Shown: piece by piece, positions 46,623-58,178 of the stretch
How the letters are laid out: each line of letters starts with the position of its first letter
Numbering within the stretch: position 1 is the stretch's first letter
Assembly (NCBI GenBank): GCA_024704765.1
Contig: JAKMXF010000310.1
Span: 620,001-684,000, forward strand
Length of the DNA stretch: 64,000 nucleotides
Direction of reading: 5' to 3'
From: Oopsacas minuta
Lineage: Eukaryota > Porifera > Hexactinellida > Lyssacinosida > Leucopsacidae
Program-made: the position numbers and the translations under genes
Notes under the pieces: generated by a model
The model's database searches: none
Told to the model about the DNA's origin: nothing
Seen by the model: the letters and a program-made list of their open reading frames with translations, nothing else

Positions 46623-48332
46623 ATACGTACAATCTACCTTGTGTATATTGATACGTATAGCACTGTACAGTCTGCATTTTAAAACATAATTCAACATGGA
46701 GAATCAGGAATTCAGGATTCGGCGTAAATTGTTACCAGTATAGTGCTATCTCGATAAGTGAGGTCCTAAAAATGGGAACCTCTACAAGCGGGGAGGCGGG
46801 AAATGGAAGCATCTTAAAGAGTATCAATACCTTATACCATTAAAATGAACTTCTATATGTAGGGTAAATGTATATTATTGGGGCGTACCCAGATAAAGGC
46901 CTGTAAGGAAAGGATTTATGGTATGTGTTTATACTGTGCCGACTATACAAAATTAATACAGGACTATCAACTCTCACGATTTCAAGTCTACAAATACTAC
47001 AGAATCCCTGGTCTTTTCATGAAAACTAATAGTAAATTGACATCTGACGATTTTGAAGGTTTCCAGGTTGAGAGCTCTGCTAATAGTATAGTGGGCAAGT
47101 ATTGAAATCACTGCCTATATTTTTGTAGAGCCATTTCTCCTGCCCTGGTAACCAAAATTGTTCCTATACTTTTTAATTAGAAGAGTACAGGTTATAACAA
47201 GGGTTCTTAAACTTTTCGCCCCCATGCCTTCCTTGGCTCCTGTGCAATGTCGTCCCCCCTACACTTATTCTCTTTAAAAACTGGAAAACATAATAAATTT
47301 ATTATAATTAACAAAAAATTAGTATAGGGGGTATAATTATGATAAAATTGGTAGAGCGTGACACACTAAAAATCGCATTCTCTGGGGGTATTATGCCCCC
47401 TAAACAAGTTTTTCATGTGAATTGGACTGCTAGAATTCGCACGATTCACATGAAATTGGTATATTTTGGGTCGATTTCCACATCGGATATGAATTTTTTC
47501 TAAAGTGAATATATCACACCTTTTGGTGGTTAATCATATTTTCACTCCTTTCTATGGAAAACACAAAGTAGTCGGGTTCTGGTGCATTGCGGCATCTACT
47601 CGAGGTCAGGGGACCCCCTGGAAAGAACAAAAATACATAACCCACTTTGTATTATCTGATAGGGGAAGATAATCTTCTGAGTATATAGTATAGGGAATAA
47701 CGAATCCTTCTGTTGACGATATAGGAAAAGTAAACAATTACATTAGAGTAACCGAGTATGCTGATCCCGATTATGATATTGTAAACAGCATGTGATAAAT
47801 ATTCGTTGTCATATGATTAATAACATTTTCACACCTTTGGGATGAATTTCAAACGATGCTAGAGGATTGGTTTCACCGGTATTATAGGGTGACCGAGTAT
47901 GCTGATTCCATATATAGTATTGTCAACAACGTTTTGTGAATATTTGTTTTTATGTGCATAAAGTAAACAAATTTCTAAATAATCCCAAAAACTTACTTTC
48001 AGCAATTATAATTAGGTAATCGACTAAGCTGATTTCGAATTTCGTACTTTCTAACTGCAAGGTACTCATGTATAAATAATAGTTGGTTCTTTTCACGAAA
48101 AAATTCGAGGCATGAAGTGCTGAGTTAAGCCGCACAGCGCGAGCAAGCGAAGCGACTCGTATCGGTTTAAACTAAATAAATTATTTATCTCAAAACACAT
48201 TACGTAAGTATATAGTTTAATAATTCCATATAATCTCATCTGAGCCACAAAATGTGTTCATGCAAACAATATGCATATGATATTCCTAGATTATATTATA
48301 AGAGCTGTAAATTGATTTGTTAGTAAAAAGAC
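46623..48332. repeat. Gene-free stretch with copies of repeats R1 and R2
   Basis: About 47405-47525 belongs to repeat R2: ATTCACATGAAATTGGT, TTTTGGGTC and CTAAAGTGAATAT followed by TCACACC. It is also seen at 60310-60425 and, inverted, at 24830-24960. Two R1 pieces in inverse orientation lie at 47690-47840 and 47880-48060 (each with ACCGAGTATGCTGAT). A hAT-like end (GGGTTCTTAAACTTTTCGCC) is near 47203. A 75-codon frame at 46881-47105 is not recognised. Confidence 0.45.
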
Positions 48333-49340
48333 ATGGAAACAGTACGAGTGAGTGAGAATGAGGTAATCGGACTTGTTAGCTTGATTCCAGCCAGCAACAA
48401 GCTACAAGACAGAATGAATACATTGAGAGAAGTTATAGACTGCAATAAATCACTAGTAATGAAGATTAACAGCTGAGAAAGTACGACTGATTATCAGGGA
48501 ACTGGAGTCTGACTGGGATAAAACGTATCAACGATTGAACAAGAGAAAGGACAAAATAAACCAAGTAATAAACAAACATAAAGAGACAATGGCAGAACTT
48601 TACGAAAACTTAAATCCAACTCTAGCAAGTTTTCTCTACCAAATGTCTGAAACCAATGAGACAATGAAAAGAGAATTGAATATCGATATTCCTTACGTGA
48701 AGCTAAACTGGAAAGTTGACGAGTTGAGGAAGAGCATCAATATACTGTGTTATTGGCAGCAGATATTTGTCAAGCTTGGAAAGTTATTCTTATTCCACTC
48801 AAGGGTAGTTGTTGTGATGAAGGTAAGCTAGAAAATCAGCTGTACAATCCATGGGGTATAGCTATTTACTCTTTTAATGAAAGAGTTTATGTAGCTGATC
48901 CTAGTATAAACAGAGTTCAGGTATTCTCTGGTAATTGAGAATGGATCAAATCTCTTAAAGACGAACAAATGGTTGAGCCAGTGAATCTTCTCATCTTTTA
49001 CAACTCTCCAACAAAACAATACTAACATACGAGACATCTCATTAGCTAAGGAGTATTCTATATTCTCCTTCTTATTACTGAATATCCGATACAAGCATTT
49101 ACTAAACAAGGAAAGATGATTAGATGTATTATACATAGTTGGTTACTTCTGTTTAGATCAACAACTAAACATAATCGTATCAGAAAGGCTCATATACTGT
49201 AAAGATATTCTCTCATGAAGGAAAGATGATATCTCTATTCGGGAAAGGAGAATTAGATAAAGGAGAGTTCAGATGCTTAACAGGAATAGCAATAGATGAC
49301 TTGTGTTCTATTGTAACAGTAGATAGGGATAAGTATTAAC
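48333..49340 (+). pseudogene. Decayed coiled-coil/NHL-repeat protein gene
   Basis: Pieces of one protein can be read in order but in different frames. They start with an ATG (METVRVSENEVIGLVSLIPA), which ends at a TGA near 48476. The next frame continues with a coiled coil (AEKVRLIIRELESDWDKTYQ to about 48760). A further frame then gives an NHL blade, 'NQLYNPWGIAIYSFNERVYV' followed by ADPSINRVQVFSGN. After a stop the same frame continues (EWIKSLKDEQM). A last NHL piece, GKGELDKGEFRCLTGIAIDD, lies near 49235-49330. At least three disabling changes are present. The layout fits TRIM-like proteins without their RING part; the intact relative in this window is at 63661. Confidence 0.72.
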
Positions 49341-49396
49341 ATGCTACAAGCAGCCTCACATCTCTGAGAGCACTTTATTATTGCGTCATAAATTGA

Positions 49397-49457
49397 CGAC
49401 AACAACAAACAACAAACAACAAACAACAAACAACAAACAACAAACAACAAACAACTA
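49397..49457. repeat. 7-bp tandem repeat (ACAACAA)n
   Basis: About eight near-perfect units of ACAACAA, grading into an ACAAACA-type run up to 49490. The Cys/Phe/Leu-rich minus-strand frame over it is an artefact. Confidence 0.85.
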
Positions 49458-49499
49458 ACAAACAAACAAATAATAAACAAACAGACAAATTAGCAAGAT

Positions 49500-50640
49500 A
49501 TTAATTTACTATTTGAATTCTAATTATTGTTATTTTATCAATATATTCTGATGGGATCATTTAAGTCCGGAGTCTTGTTGTTGCGAGATCATTTTCTCAT
49601 AGGTGGGCAGGGGCTGTTTCCGTGGTAGAGGGGAGGAGGTCAGAAGGTACTCTCGGGGTAATGGGAGTTGAAATAGGTCTTGATATATGTGATTCTAATC
49701 TTCTATATAGGTTAATTCAGATTTAACATGAATTTCGTCCGTTTGTACTATGGCATAATTCCCTTTGGTTAAAATGGGATGTAGCACTTTCCCAAAATGA
49801 ACGAAATTCACTGTCCAAGCCAATCTTTGAGTATGAACGCTTAGGTGTAGAATTGTGAAGGGGAAGAGAGAGTTGAGCGATTGCATATACTGATAAGATG
49901 CTCAGTTTACATATCAGCAAGTTGTGTTTTGGATGGGAGGCCCGGGGGCGTCCCCTACTTTCTTTCCCTGGGGCCATTTTCACCGAGGTTTTCTAAGGAA
50001 AGATTTAATTTGGACAGGGAGAGCCCCTACCAATTTATTTTGGCAAAACACCACTGACTTCAGTTACTATGATGGTTCCAATGTTGGATGAGACTGACAT
50101 TCATTGGGTGGTTTTATGACTTCAGAGGTTTTCTAATTGACTTTAAGCTGTTTGTAGTCATTTCAAGCTTAGTGCTATTGCAGCATACAACTGTTCTCGT
50201 TCTTTAATAAAACGATCAATACGAGTTTGTGTCTTAGATAAATAGAGAGATACGTAATTCGGATAACCTGGTAGAAGTTTGGAACAAACTCTAGCAGAAG
50301 TCTAGGCATAGTACGTTGAACTTATATCCTAGTTCCACCCACCGGGTTGGGGAATAGAAAAGGTTGTTCCTACAACATTTGGAAATATTAAAGTTTCAAA
50401 AATACTTATTGTATCAAATTCTACCTCGCACAAATACATATTACTGTATTACACATGTTGGCAGCCTGTCCATCGTTTGTACAACTTTCGAAATTGTAAT
50501 CCTAGATCCTATAGTATTATTTCAATGTATTTCACTAATCCGAATTCAAAACGAATATTTACAATTGGCGTAGCGTAGTGCTGTCCGGATTAGCTAGGAT
50601 GTACTGTATCGAAACTAATTTAATACTCCTCTAATCATAC
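49500..50640. other. Gene-free stretch before RPS24
   Basis: Small frames (49695-49886 minus, 50364-50573 plus) show no recognised domain. No RNA gene or repeat structure was identified. Confidence 0.3.
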
Positions 50641-50705
50641 ACAATAATAAAGTTATCAATTACACTACAGAGCTATCATTGCTACTAATCCAAATAGTTC
50701 TAGAA

Positions 50706-51095
50706 TCACTTCTTCTTAGTAGCAATCTTGGTCTTCTTAGTTCCTCTAACTTTGCTCATTCTAGTCTTACGATCCTTCCTCTGTTTACGAGTAGGTCTCT
50801 TAACCTTCTCACCACCCTGTCTAATCAGACGGTACTTAGGCTCAGCATATTTAGCACTGGACATAGAGTCGTAGATGAGAGCGAAGCCAGTGCTCCTACC
50901 TCCTCCAAACGCTGTTCTGAATCCAAAACAGAATATGACGTCAGGAGTAGTCTTGAATTTCTTAGCTAATTGCTTCCTGATGTCTTCCTTAGATACAGGG
51001 GGTTTATTGGGGTGTAAAACATCTAGGACCATTTGCTTACGATTCAAGAGTCTGTTCTTCATCACTTTCTTTGTACGGATTACAATCTCTGCCAT
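50706..51095 (-). CDS. RPS24: 40S ribosomal protein eS24
   Basis: A component of the small ribosomal subunit. The frame is 129 codons from an ATG ([20 protein letters not shown]), with no intron; typical animal eS24 is 130-133 residues. Family hallmarks are present: [60 protein letters not shown], and a very basic C-terminus ([19 protein letters not shown]). The absence of introns is unusual for animal ribosomal protein genes, but nothing suggests a processed copy: there is no poly-A tract or flanking duplication. Confidence 0.95.
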   Translation of the reverse strand: MAEIVIRTKKVMKNRLLNRKQMVLDVLHPNKPPVSKEDIRKQLAKKFKTTPDVIFCFGFRTAFGGGRSTGFALIYDSMSSAKYAEPKYRLIRQGGEKVKRPTRKQRKDRKTRMSKVRGTKKTKIATKKK

Positions 51096-51381
51096 AATGA
51101 AACTGCTGTTATGCTAAATTTGTGATAAATAGAATAACACAGAGCTAATCAAATATTCTGTATAGATTGTCCGCATGTACCGCAAACATTTCGGAACCAA
51201 ATTCAAGAGAATGGACCAATCACTATACGTTCAATGGGTCTAACTATGTACTAACTCAGTGGTTCTTAACCATTTTTAGGCTCATCCTCCCTATATGACC
51301 TCTTCAGTTACCATTCCTCCCTCTCTAAATTTTTGCGGTATTTATCATCAATTTTAGATTAAGACTTTGTATGTGCCAGGC

Positions 51382-51983
51382 GTATCTGTATATTTGATAT
51401 AATTTCTTGTAGAACTTTGATCAAAATTTCTTATGTCGAACTTTGATCGAATGATGAAAAAGGCAAATTTTGATCAAAGTTCTACTAAAATGTCTCCAGT
51501 CGAACTTTGATCGAAAAATTGTAGAATTTTGATCGAAAATGGGAACTTTGATCGAAATGAGAACTTTGATCGAAAGTGGAGAAAATACAACAAAAAAATC
51601 CAACGATACGCCATTTTACAAAGATTAATAATAATCAATCCAACAAAACTCCATCCAATCATAAAATTAGCATAAATTTCACACTCACTTTATATTTTAT
51701 TAGTTAGAAAGAGTACCATTGGGAGGGGATTAGGGATTTATTTCGCTACCTTATGGCTCTGGGAGTATTTATTTGTGTTTGTTATTAGCTACTAAAGCAC
51801 GGGAGTGTGGAATTTATGCTAATTTTATGATTGGATGGAGTTTTTGGATTGATTATTATTAATCTTTGTAAAATGGCGTATCGTTGGATTTTTTTGTTGT
51901 ATTTTCTCCATTTTCGATCAAAGTTCGACATAAGAAAATTTGATCAAAGTTCTACAAAAAATTCGATCAAAATATACAGATCC
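51382..51983. mobile_element. Fold-back element with 9-bp target duplication (602 bp)
   Basis: Two long inverted arms (about 51382-51690 and 51800-51983) enclose a short unique loop. The left end GTATCTGTATATTTGAT pairs with the right end (GGATCTGTATATTTTGATC in reverse complement). GTGCCAGGC lies immediately outside both ends (51373-51381 and 51984-51992), a perfect 9-bp direct repeat. The arms carry many copies of GAACTTTGATCGAAA, more in the left arm. Inner arm sequence such as ATACGCCATTTTACAAAG is matched exactly in inverse. The 9-bp duplication suggests a MULE-type or foldback mobiliser. It has no coding capacity. Confidence 0.8.
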
Positions 51984-52399
51984 GTGCCAGGCATGTAAGT
52001 ACAGGGCGACCAATAAATATATAATACTAGCGAGCTTCGCTTGCTAGGCCGCTGCGCGACAACTTAGGGCCTCTGGTTAGCATAAGTATAAACAGCTACA
52101 TTTCTTGATGCTTTTGATAGCTATACGACGAGATATACTCAGCACTATGTGCCTTCGGGGTTAAATTTTGTGGAAAGTTTAAACCACTGTACTAACTAAT
52201 GCTAATAAGAGAATTCAATTGTCAGTCGCCTTTCATTCTACCAGCCTAGATGTGTTGGTCCCTGTCGGCTATTCTAAAGAATAATACAAATTATTGTACT
52301 GAATTGTCGCAGTAAATAAAATATTATTATAATTTGATTTATTAAACTATTTTATTATTTTAATCTAGAATAGGCGAAATTAAATAATAATTGAAAATT

Positions 52400-52654
52400 C
52401 TAAAAGTGAGATTCATCCAGAGTTTTGCTTTTGTTCTCTAATCTTGTCAGAATATACTGAGAAGTTTCGATGAATCTGTCAAGACAATTCTTCAAACAAT
52501 ATTCATTTTTATTATCTAACTTAGCTCCTGGCTTGTCTATACACTTCTCCCAACATATATCAGTGAATTTGTGTACATCTCTCATGAACTTTGCTTGTTG
52601 AGACTCTTGTGCTAGCATACGCTGCACTTCAGGGTCTAGAGTATCTGGATTCAT
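52400..52654 (-). CDS. TIMM8: Small TIM chaperone of the mitochondrial intermembrane space
   Basis: Tim8, with Tim13, escorts hydrophobic proteins across the intermembrane space to the TIM22 complex. The frame is 84 codons from an ATG, normal for the family (about 83-97). The twin CX3C motif is complete: CWEKC and, 14 residues on, CLKNC, which form two disulfides. The N-terminal helix (VQRMLAQESQQAKFMRDVHK) and the phrase FTDICWEKCIDKPGAKLD mark it as Tim8 rather than Tim9, 10 or 13. There are no introns. Vertebrates have A and B paralogues; this one cannot be assigned to either. Confidence 0.93.
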   Translation of the reverse strand: MNPDTLDPEVQRMLAQESQQAKFMRDVHKFTDICWEKCIDKPGAKLDNKNEYCLKNCLDRFIETSQYILTRLENKSKTLDESHF

Positions 52655-53037
52655 TATACTTGTGTATAGAAATGCTGTATGCTATATAATGTTACAAATG
52701 TCAAAATCCGTAAACAGACCTGTAGTTACTGTATGTAGCTAGAGTTCATTTCTAACCGATTACCTCTAAGTGTAATCTTAAAGGGTACCTGTCCCCTTAA
52801 TGTTCACTTTTTGAAAATATTATAACTTTAATCTTGGTAAAAATTTTGAGCTCTATCTCAGATAATTTTTGAGATATTTTGATCTAGTGGGGCGAATTAA
52901 CCCTGATGAAGGCATGCAAATTTGCGTATTTTTAACTGTACAATAATAATTGAGTCATGTTATAGCTAAGTTGGATATCGTAAGGGAATACATAACTAAG
53001 GAAGTGATATACTATACTACCTCTTATAACTTACAAG

Positions 53038-53450
53038 CAGGGGTGTAACTGGAGGGGCCAGCCTCCTCTATTTTCCGATTTCGAGGCTGGCCTGTCACGA
53101 AAATTTCTTTTAGAAGTAGTGTTAATACATCAAAAAAAAATATGAAGAACTCAAAAATATGTAGAGAGATAATGGCAAGGTAATTCCAGTTTCATTAGCT
53201 AATTCAATTACAAAGCAATTTCCTCTGCTAGGAACGCTTCAAAATACGCCTGTCAGCAACCAAGGGGTGCCCAAAATGACAGCCAACGAGGCTGACCATA
53301 CTGGACGCAACATTTCTAATCCTCGTGTTAAATAGTTAAGATAAATACAGTAAAAATTGGTCCCGGACCAGTATTAGCCAGCCAAAACTGGTCCAGAACC
53401 AAATTTGGCGTGACAGGCACCCCATATGCTGGACTATGGTTACGCCCCTG
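53038..53450. mobile_element. hAT-like MITE (413 bp)
   Basis: Left end CAGGGGTGTAACTGGAGG; the reverse complement of the right end is CAGGGGCGTAACCATAG. It is flanked by CTTACAAG (53030-53037) and CTTACAAT (53451-53458), an 8-bp duplication with one mismatch. The interior has no intact coding frame. Confidence 0.75.
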
Positions 53451-53787
53451 CTTACAATTAGTGAATTTTACTCCGATTATAAAACCAAATGATTCAGAGG
53501 CCCTGAATACTACGTCATAACGTCACTATACAGTGAACAGTTGTACAATATAAGAATATTAATTTTATTTATAAAAAAATATTTTATATTTAAATCCACA
53601 TTTCATAATATCTAAAAATTTTAAATATACATATATACACTCATTTACACTGACCATAATAATTAACAATCGTTCCCCACTCCTTATTCACCCACATAGT
53701 TTAGTATCCTCATAGACAGGAATCTCAGATTGTTACTTCTCTGTAATATCACTTATTGTATCGTTATCATCATTGCCGTATAGCTTA

Positions 53788-56215
53788 TTATAACGATAAT
53801 GATATGAATCGGACCTCACCAATAGACAATAGCAATATATTCTCCTTTTCATCATTAATGAATACTCTTATCATTGAATCTTTAAAGGTTTTGCCTTCAA
53901 TATTTGTAATATTTGGAATGGCTAACTCTGATTCTTTAGAGATCGTAGTATTAGAGGGCTGTTTGTACGGATTTTGAACAGAGGATCTAATCTGATCCAA
54001 ATTGTATTTATGAATAGAGCCACAACACAGATCCAGCACATAGAAGTTATGTGTAGTCTTATAATTATGTGTAGTCAAGCAGCAGAAAAGAGACATCCGC
54101 TGAGATAATGTATAAAACCTAACATATTGCAGACTATTAATGTTATATACTTGAATGTAATATATGCTATCAGTTGGGTTGATTGGATTGTTAGGTAGCT
54201 CTGCCCGATGTAGAATCATTAACAGGTTAGCATCTCTAGTAGACCTCGCCATATCTACAAAGAAAGCGTGACAGGTATTGAGAATTTGTTGTGAGTAATT
54301 CGTGATGTTAATCAGTCCCTCGCTACCTCCAGTTTGAGAGTTAACTTTACATATAATAGGAGACTCAATAGAAGTTATGTAAATAGTGTTAATACCATCA
54401 AAGGTGTATAATCTAGGATTCAAATAGGTAAAACCAACTTCATTCCATATGAGGAATTGATTACGAACTTCTCCTTCTTTAGAATATACATATATCTTAT
54501 GGTTGGACATGATAACAACAGAATTATTCAAAAGAGTAATTGAAGAGTTGATTGAAAACGAAGCAGGAACTGTCACTTTAATAGTTTTATTCATATGCAA
54601 AGAATTGTGATTTTGCTTATAAGTTTTCCAGTGAGTATCAAATAAAGCATAATACATATCATCAGCAGAAATGTTTGTGATATCTGATGGGGTGTGTAGG
54701 GTAGTATTTTGAGCTTTATATCTCTCATGATGCTTATGAACCAAATATAACATTTTATTCTCATTTTTATTATCATTATCAGATTTAGCTACAGTTAAAA
54801 ATTGATTTAGAGATCTCTCTATATCCATTTGTGCTTGTGGAATGACATTGACTGAGTATGAATCTAATTGAATATTGAAATTAGTTACAAATAAAGAAAT
54901 ATCATGTAGCCTATCTATAGGTTTATTCTTGATGCCAGTTACATAAGAGTACCTGCTTAACACATCTACATAACCTGTGTATGTAATGATCTGCTCCAGC
55001 TGTTGAATAGCATCTTCCAAAGGAGTAATCAGTGCCTGATAGTTGTTAGACAATTCTTCTAACAGAACTGCTTGTCTAGTCTCCAGCTGTCTGTACAGCT
55101 GTTGAAAGAATGTGAGCACCTGTGTAGTCTGTGCATTCCATATTTTCTCAAGATTTATTTTCCTATCTTCTAGTTTACACATTTGAGACTTAGCTTCTAG
55201 GAAGCAATCTTCTAGAATCCTATCTGTTGATGATGTCATATTAGTATCATCATCCACGGAGATAGGAGACACAAAATCTTCTGGAGCTTTGTATTCCGTT
55301 GGACTAGCAATACTATTAGAATCTATGAAATAGGAATGAAATAATCACTGGCGAAACTAGGTACCAGAGTCTGGGTGGGCAAAGATAATGTCACAATCAT
55401 CCGCCCTATACAGCTATACTTTTGTATTTTGTGGAGTCGAACCTCAGTCAGGTCAGGTAATTGACTGATCACTTTTAATTTGCTTCCGCCTGGCCTAATG
55501 AGCCACACGCAAAATTGATATAGTCGTACCTTATTTATAACATTAATACTACTGCTTAAAGTAGAGGTTCTAATTGTGAGATAATACCAAACAGTCCAGA
55601 TAAATAAAAAATAATTGACAGGTCAGTTCATCCCAGAAATATGTACTCTAAGAAATATGCGTGTACACCAGAAATAGATTTATATTGAAATGATAGAGAT
55701 CTATTTTTAACACTAGTACCTGTTGTGTTAACTTGTAGACTTGTGAGAATATCCTGTACATAAGACTCCTGTAGTGTGTGTAGCTGTAGTATGAGATGTC
55801 CTATGTTATACTTCTCATGACTTTTCAAATCAATCTTGCAAATAGTAGCTTTACAGTCTACACAATAAGCTACAGCTGTCTCACCTGTGTCTCCAAACAC
55901 ACAGTCAGTACATCTGAGATTTTTTGTAGTCTTCAGTTGTTTCAGCTTGTTGATAAGGTCTGGTAAAGGATTGCTCTGTAACTCTAAGCTAACATACTCG
56001 TAACTGGGACAAAGTGGACACTGTATTGACTCAGTTCCTTCTTGTTTAACCTTCTCATCAATACAGGTCTTACAGAATGAGTGTAGAGAAGATAGGAATG
56101 TAGCTCTCTTGACAGATTCTTGACAAAATTGACAAGTGAATGTGACGTCATTAAAATATTGTTGTCGACGAGTATAATCGATTTTTATTGGAAATTCAAC
56201 TATTCTTGTAGCCAT
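53788..56215 (-). CDS. TRIM-like protein: RING, B-box, coiled coil and propeller-like tail
   Basis: Two exons, 56215-55720 and 55322-53788, joined across a 397-nt GT/AG intron in matching phase, give 676 residues. The N-terminus has a RING-like finger (Cys28, Cys31, His45, Cys48, Cys51, Cys66, Cys69). The place of the third ligand is Ser43 (LSSLHSFC instead of L-P-C-L-H), so E3 ligase activity is uncertain. A B-box-like segment follows, 'CTDCVFGDTGETAVAYCVDC' and then CKIDLKSHEKYNIGH. Next comes a coiled coil with 'QQLYRQLETRQAVLLEELSN'. The last 280 residues are beta-rich with NHL-like blades (NSSITLLNNSVVIMSNHKIY, IYVYSKEGEVRNQF) but without clean NHL motifs. TRIM proteins act as ubiquitin ligases or scaffolds; the substrate is not known. 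Confidence 0.82.
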
Positions 56216-57290
56216 GTTGATAAGACAAACTCTCTAATAATCATTTTAAATATAGAAATATGGAGGTGTTAATTATCAGTAATCGTGAAAATGGTGTAAA
56301 AACAAAATAATATAAACAGAACAGTAGCGTATCTAGGAGGGAGATGTTGGGGATGCATCCCCCACCTGGATAAACATCAATTAAATAGAACCATAATTGG
56401 TATGAAAAATTAATTCAAAACAGAAAAATTTCCTCAAATTGCAACCAGGAAATTCGCATCTTTACGTCAATATTATGTTATAATATTCCAGGAGAATTAG
56501 ATTTAGAGCAAGACCTAGAATATATTGCAACAAAGGCGAATAATGACTTTTCTTGTAGCTTTAGTATTATTGTAGTTTAACAGAAAAAAAGCCCCAGGGC
56601 CAAATGTGTGTGTGGAACTTCTATTTTTAGTCACTTAAATAGACCACTTTTGGACACATTTCGAAAATTAAAATGCCTATAACTCGTTCAATTCAATTCG
56701 AAACGTTCTTCGCAATCAGTGATAAATTTCCCATCGTTTGAATAGTCACTTGAATATATTGGGAAAGTTTCTCCCTAGCAACGCAGGAATGTGTCAGGAA
56801 TGTGATAACTTTCCATTCTCAAAATTTGTCCTAGCCCTATAGTCCCCTTGTTCGATGGCGCTAGGCGTGTTGAGTCTAGTTATGCACATATCGACCCTCT
56901 AAATGATCTTTGAACACGATTTTATGGGATCGGTCACAGCCTATACTAGATTGTATAGGCAAGATTAAGTGGTAGTAAGGTATATAGGTACTAGTAGAGC
57001 TTATAATATATGTATATGATATAACTATTAGAGCTTATAATATATGTATATGACATAAACCTCCTAGGCTAGTATTGATATAGTCCAAATGGTATCTCTC
57101 TGACTTCACTGGTCACATAATTATAACGTGTTAAAGTGGCTCCATTTATTTCGCTGCCAACTTCACACTCATGACTGAATAGTAGGTAATTATGTAAAAT
57201 TTGTTAAATTTATAGGTATCCAGATAAGCCTATATTAAATGAATGTGCGCACGCGCACTCGACTTTTCACTATATGCCCAGCCGCCTAAG
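56216..57290. other. Gene-free stretch between the TRIM-like gene and a hairpin element
   Basis: No gene is supported. A likely hAT-type left end (CAGTAGCGTATCTAGGAGG) is near 56322 without a visible partner. About 56993-57058 is a 33-bp direct duplication (TAGAGCTTATAATATATGTA). Promoter motifs for the TRIM-like gene were not recognised. Confidence 0.35.
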
Positions 57291-57418
57291 CTACAATTCA
57301 TGGCTAATTACAGAAATATACCTCGTTCGGATGATTGATTATCCAATCACTATTCACTGGGAGCATTCGAAACATCATCCGAATGAAGTATATGTCTGTA
57401 ATTAGTCATGAATTGTAG
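57291..57418. mobile_element. Inverted-repeat hairpin element (128 bp)
   Basis: The 45-nt arms 57291-57335 and 57374-57418 match in inverse at all but about five positions (CTACAATTCATGGCTAATTA versus CTACAATTCATGACTAATTA), with a 38-nt loop. No convincing target duplication was found, so a MITE is probable but not proven. Confidence 0.6.
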
Positions 57419-57963
57419 TTGTAGACAAAATTTTTTCAATATTTTATGACCTAAACCTATAAAACTAGGTTATATACCGATTTACATATAAACTATATAT
57501 TGTGCAATTATAGTAAAAATTTCTCACAAAACAGACGATGACAGTATGTATTCGTAAGAAATATGTGAAAAACTTACCAGAAAATATTAGGCCGCTGGTG
57601 CCGATCCCGTAAAATAGTGTTGAAAGATTATTTAGAGGAAAATACCGTTGTCAAAATAATCGATATCAACTGTACTTGCAAGTTCAAATCTAACAGCTAA
57701 ATCGTTAGTAGATTTTGCAATATTATTCCATTTTTTCAAACTTACATTTATTATTGGCCCGGATTCACCGAATCTACAAAATGTGTTTATAGAACTCTCG
57801 TATATAGAGCTTATACAGCCCTCACAATCTCAACAGGGACGCTCAAGTTCCCCTCCCTCTTCAGCTCCATATCCGACAGCCTCATAATCTCGCGGAACAA
57901 AAGATTGCTATAAGCCTCTCACATAAGACAGTGTCGATCTGCTCATAACTAAACTTCTTACAG

Positions 57964-58119
57964 GGAGCTGAAGAGCCTGAAAACGTCAGTCTGATCCATG
58001 AAAACACAATTTCTAATCGCCCAAAATCAATCAAGGAGCTAAACCACCAGATCAACCAACTCAAAAAATGTACCAAAGAGCTTAGAGACTGCCTAAATCC
58101 TGAAAAAGGGTTGAATTAA
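57964..58119 (+). CDS. Possible last exon of an unrecognised gene, convergent with TRMT6
   Basis: After an acceptor-like CTTCTTACAG the plus-strand frame gives GAEEPENVSLIHENTISNRP, then a short helical, Lys/Leu-rich stretch (IKELNHQINQLKKCTKELRD), and stops at 58117-58119, 60 bases before the TRMT6 stop. Upstream open stretches around 57757-57880 (GPDSPNLQNVFIELSYIELI) and near 57540-57600 could be earlier exons. I could not join them into a family I know. A chance frame remains possible. Confidence 0.28.
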   Translation, partial: GAEEPENVSLIHENTISNRPKSIKELNHQINQLKKCTKELRDCLNPEKGLN

Positions 58120-58178
58120 GCTTTGGCGTCCTCACATAATAATAATTAGTCACAATATTTGTTACAAAATAAAATTTA

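Noticed and set aside
49277-49480. Cys/Phe/Leu-rich secreted peptide
   Set aside because: It is the antisense reading of the (ACAACAA)n repeat.
50706-51095. Processed RPS24 pseudogene
   Set aside because: The frame is intact, and there is no poly-A tract or flanking duplication; an intronless functional gene is simpler.
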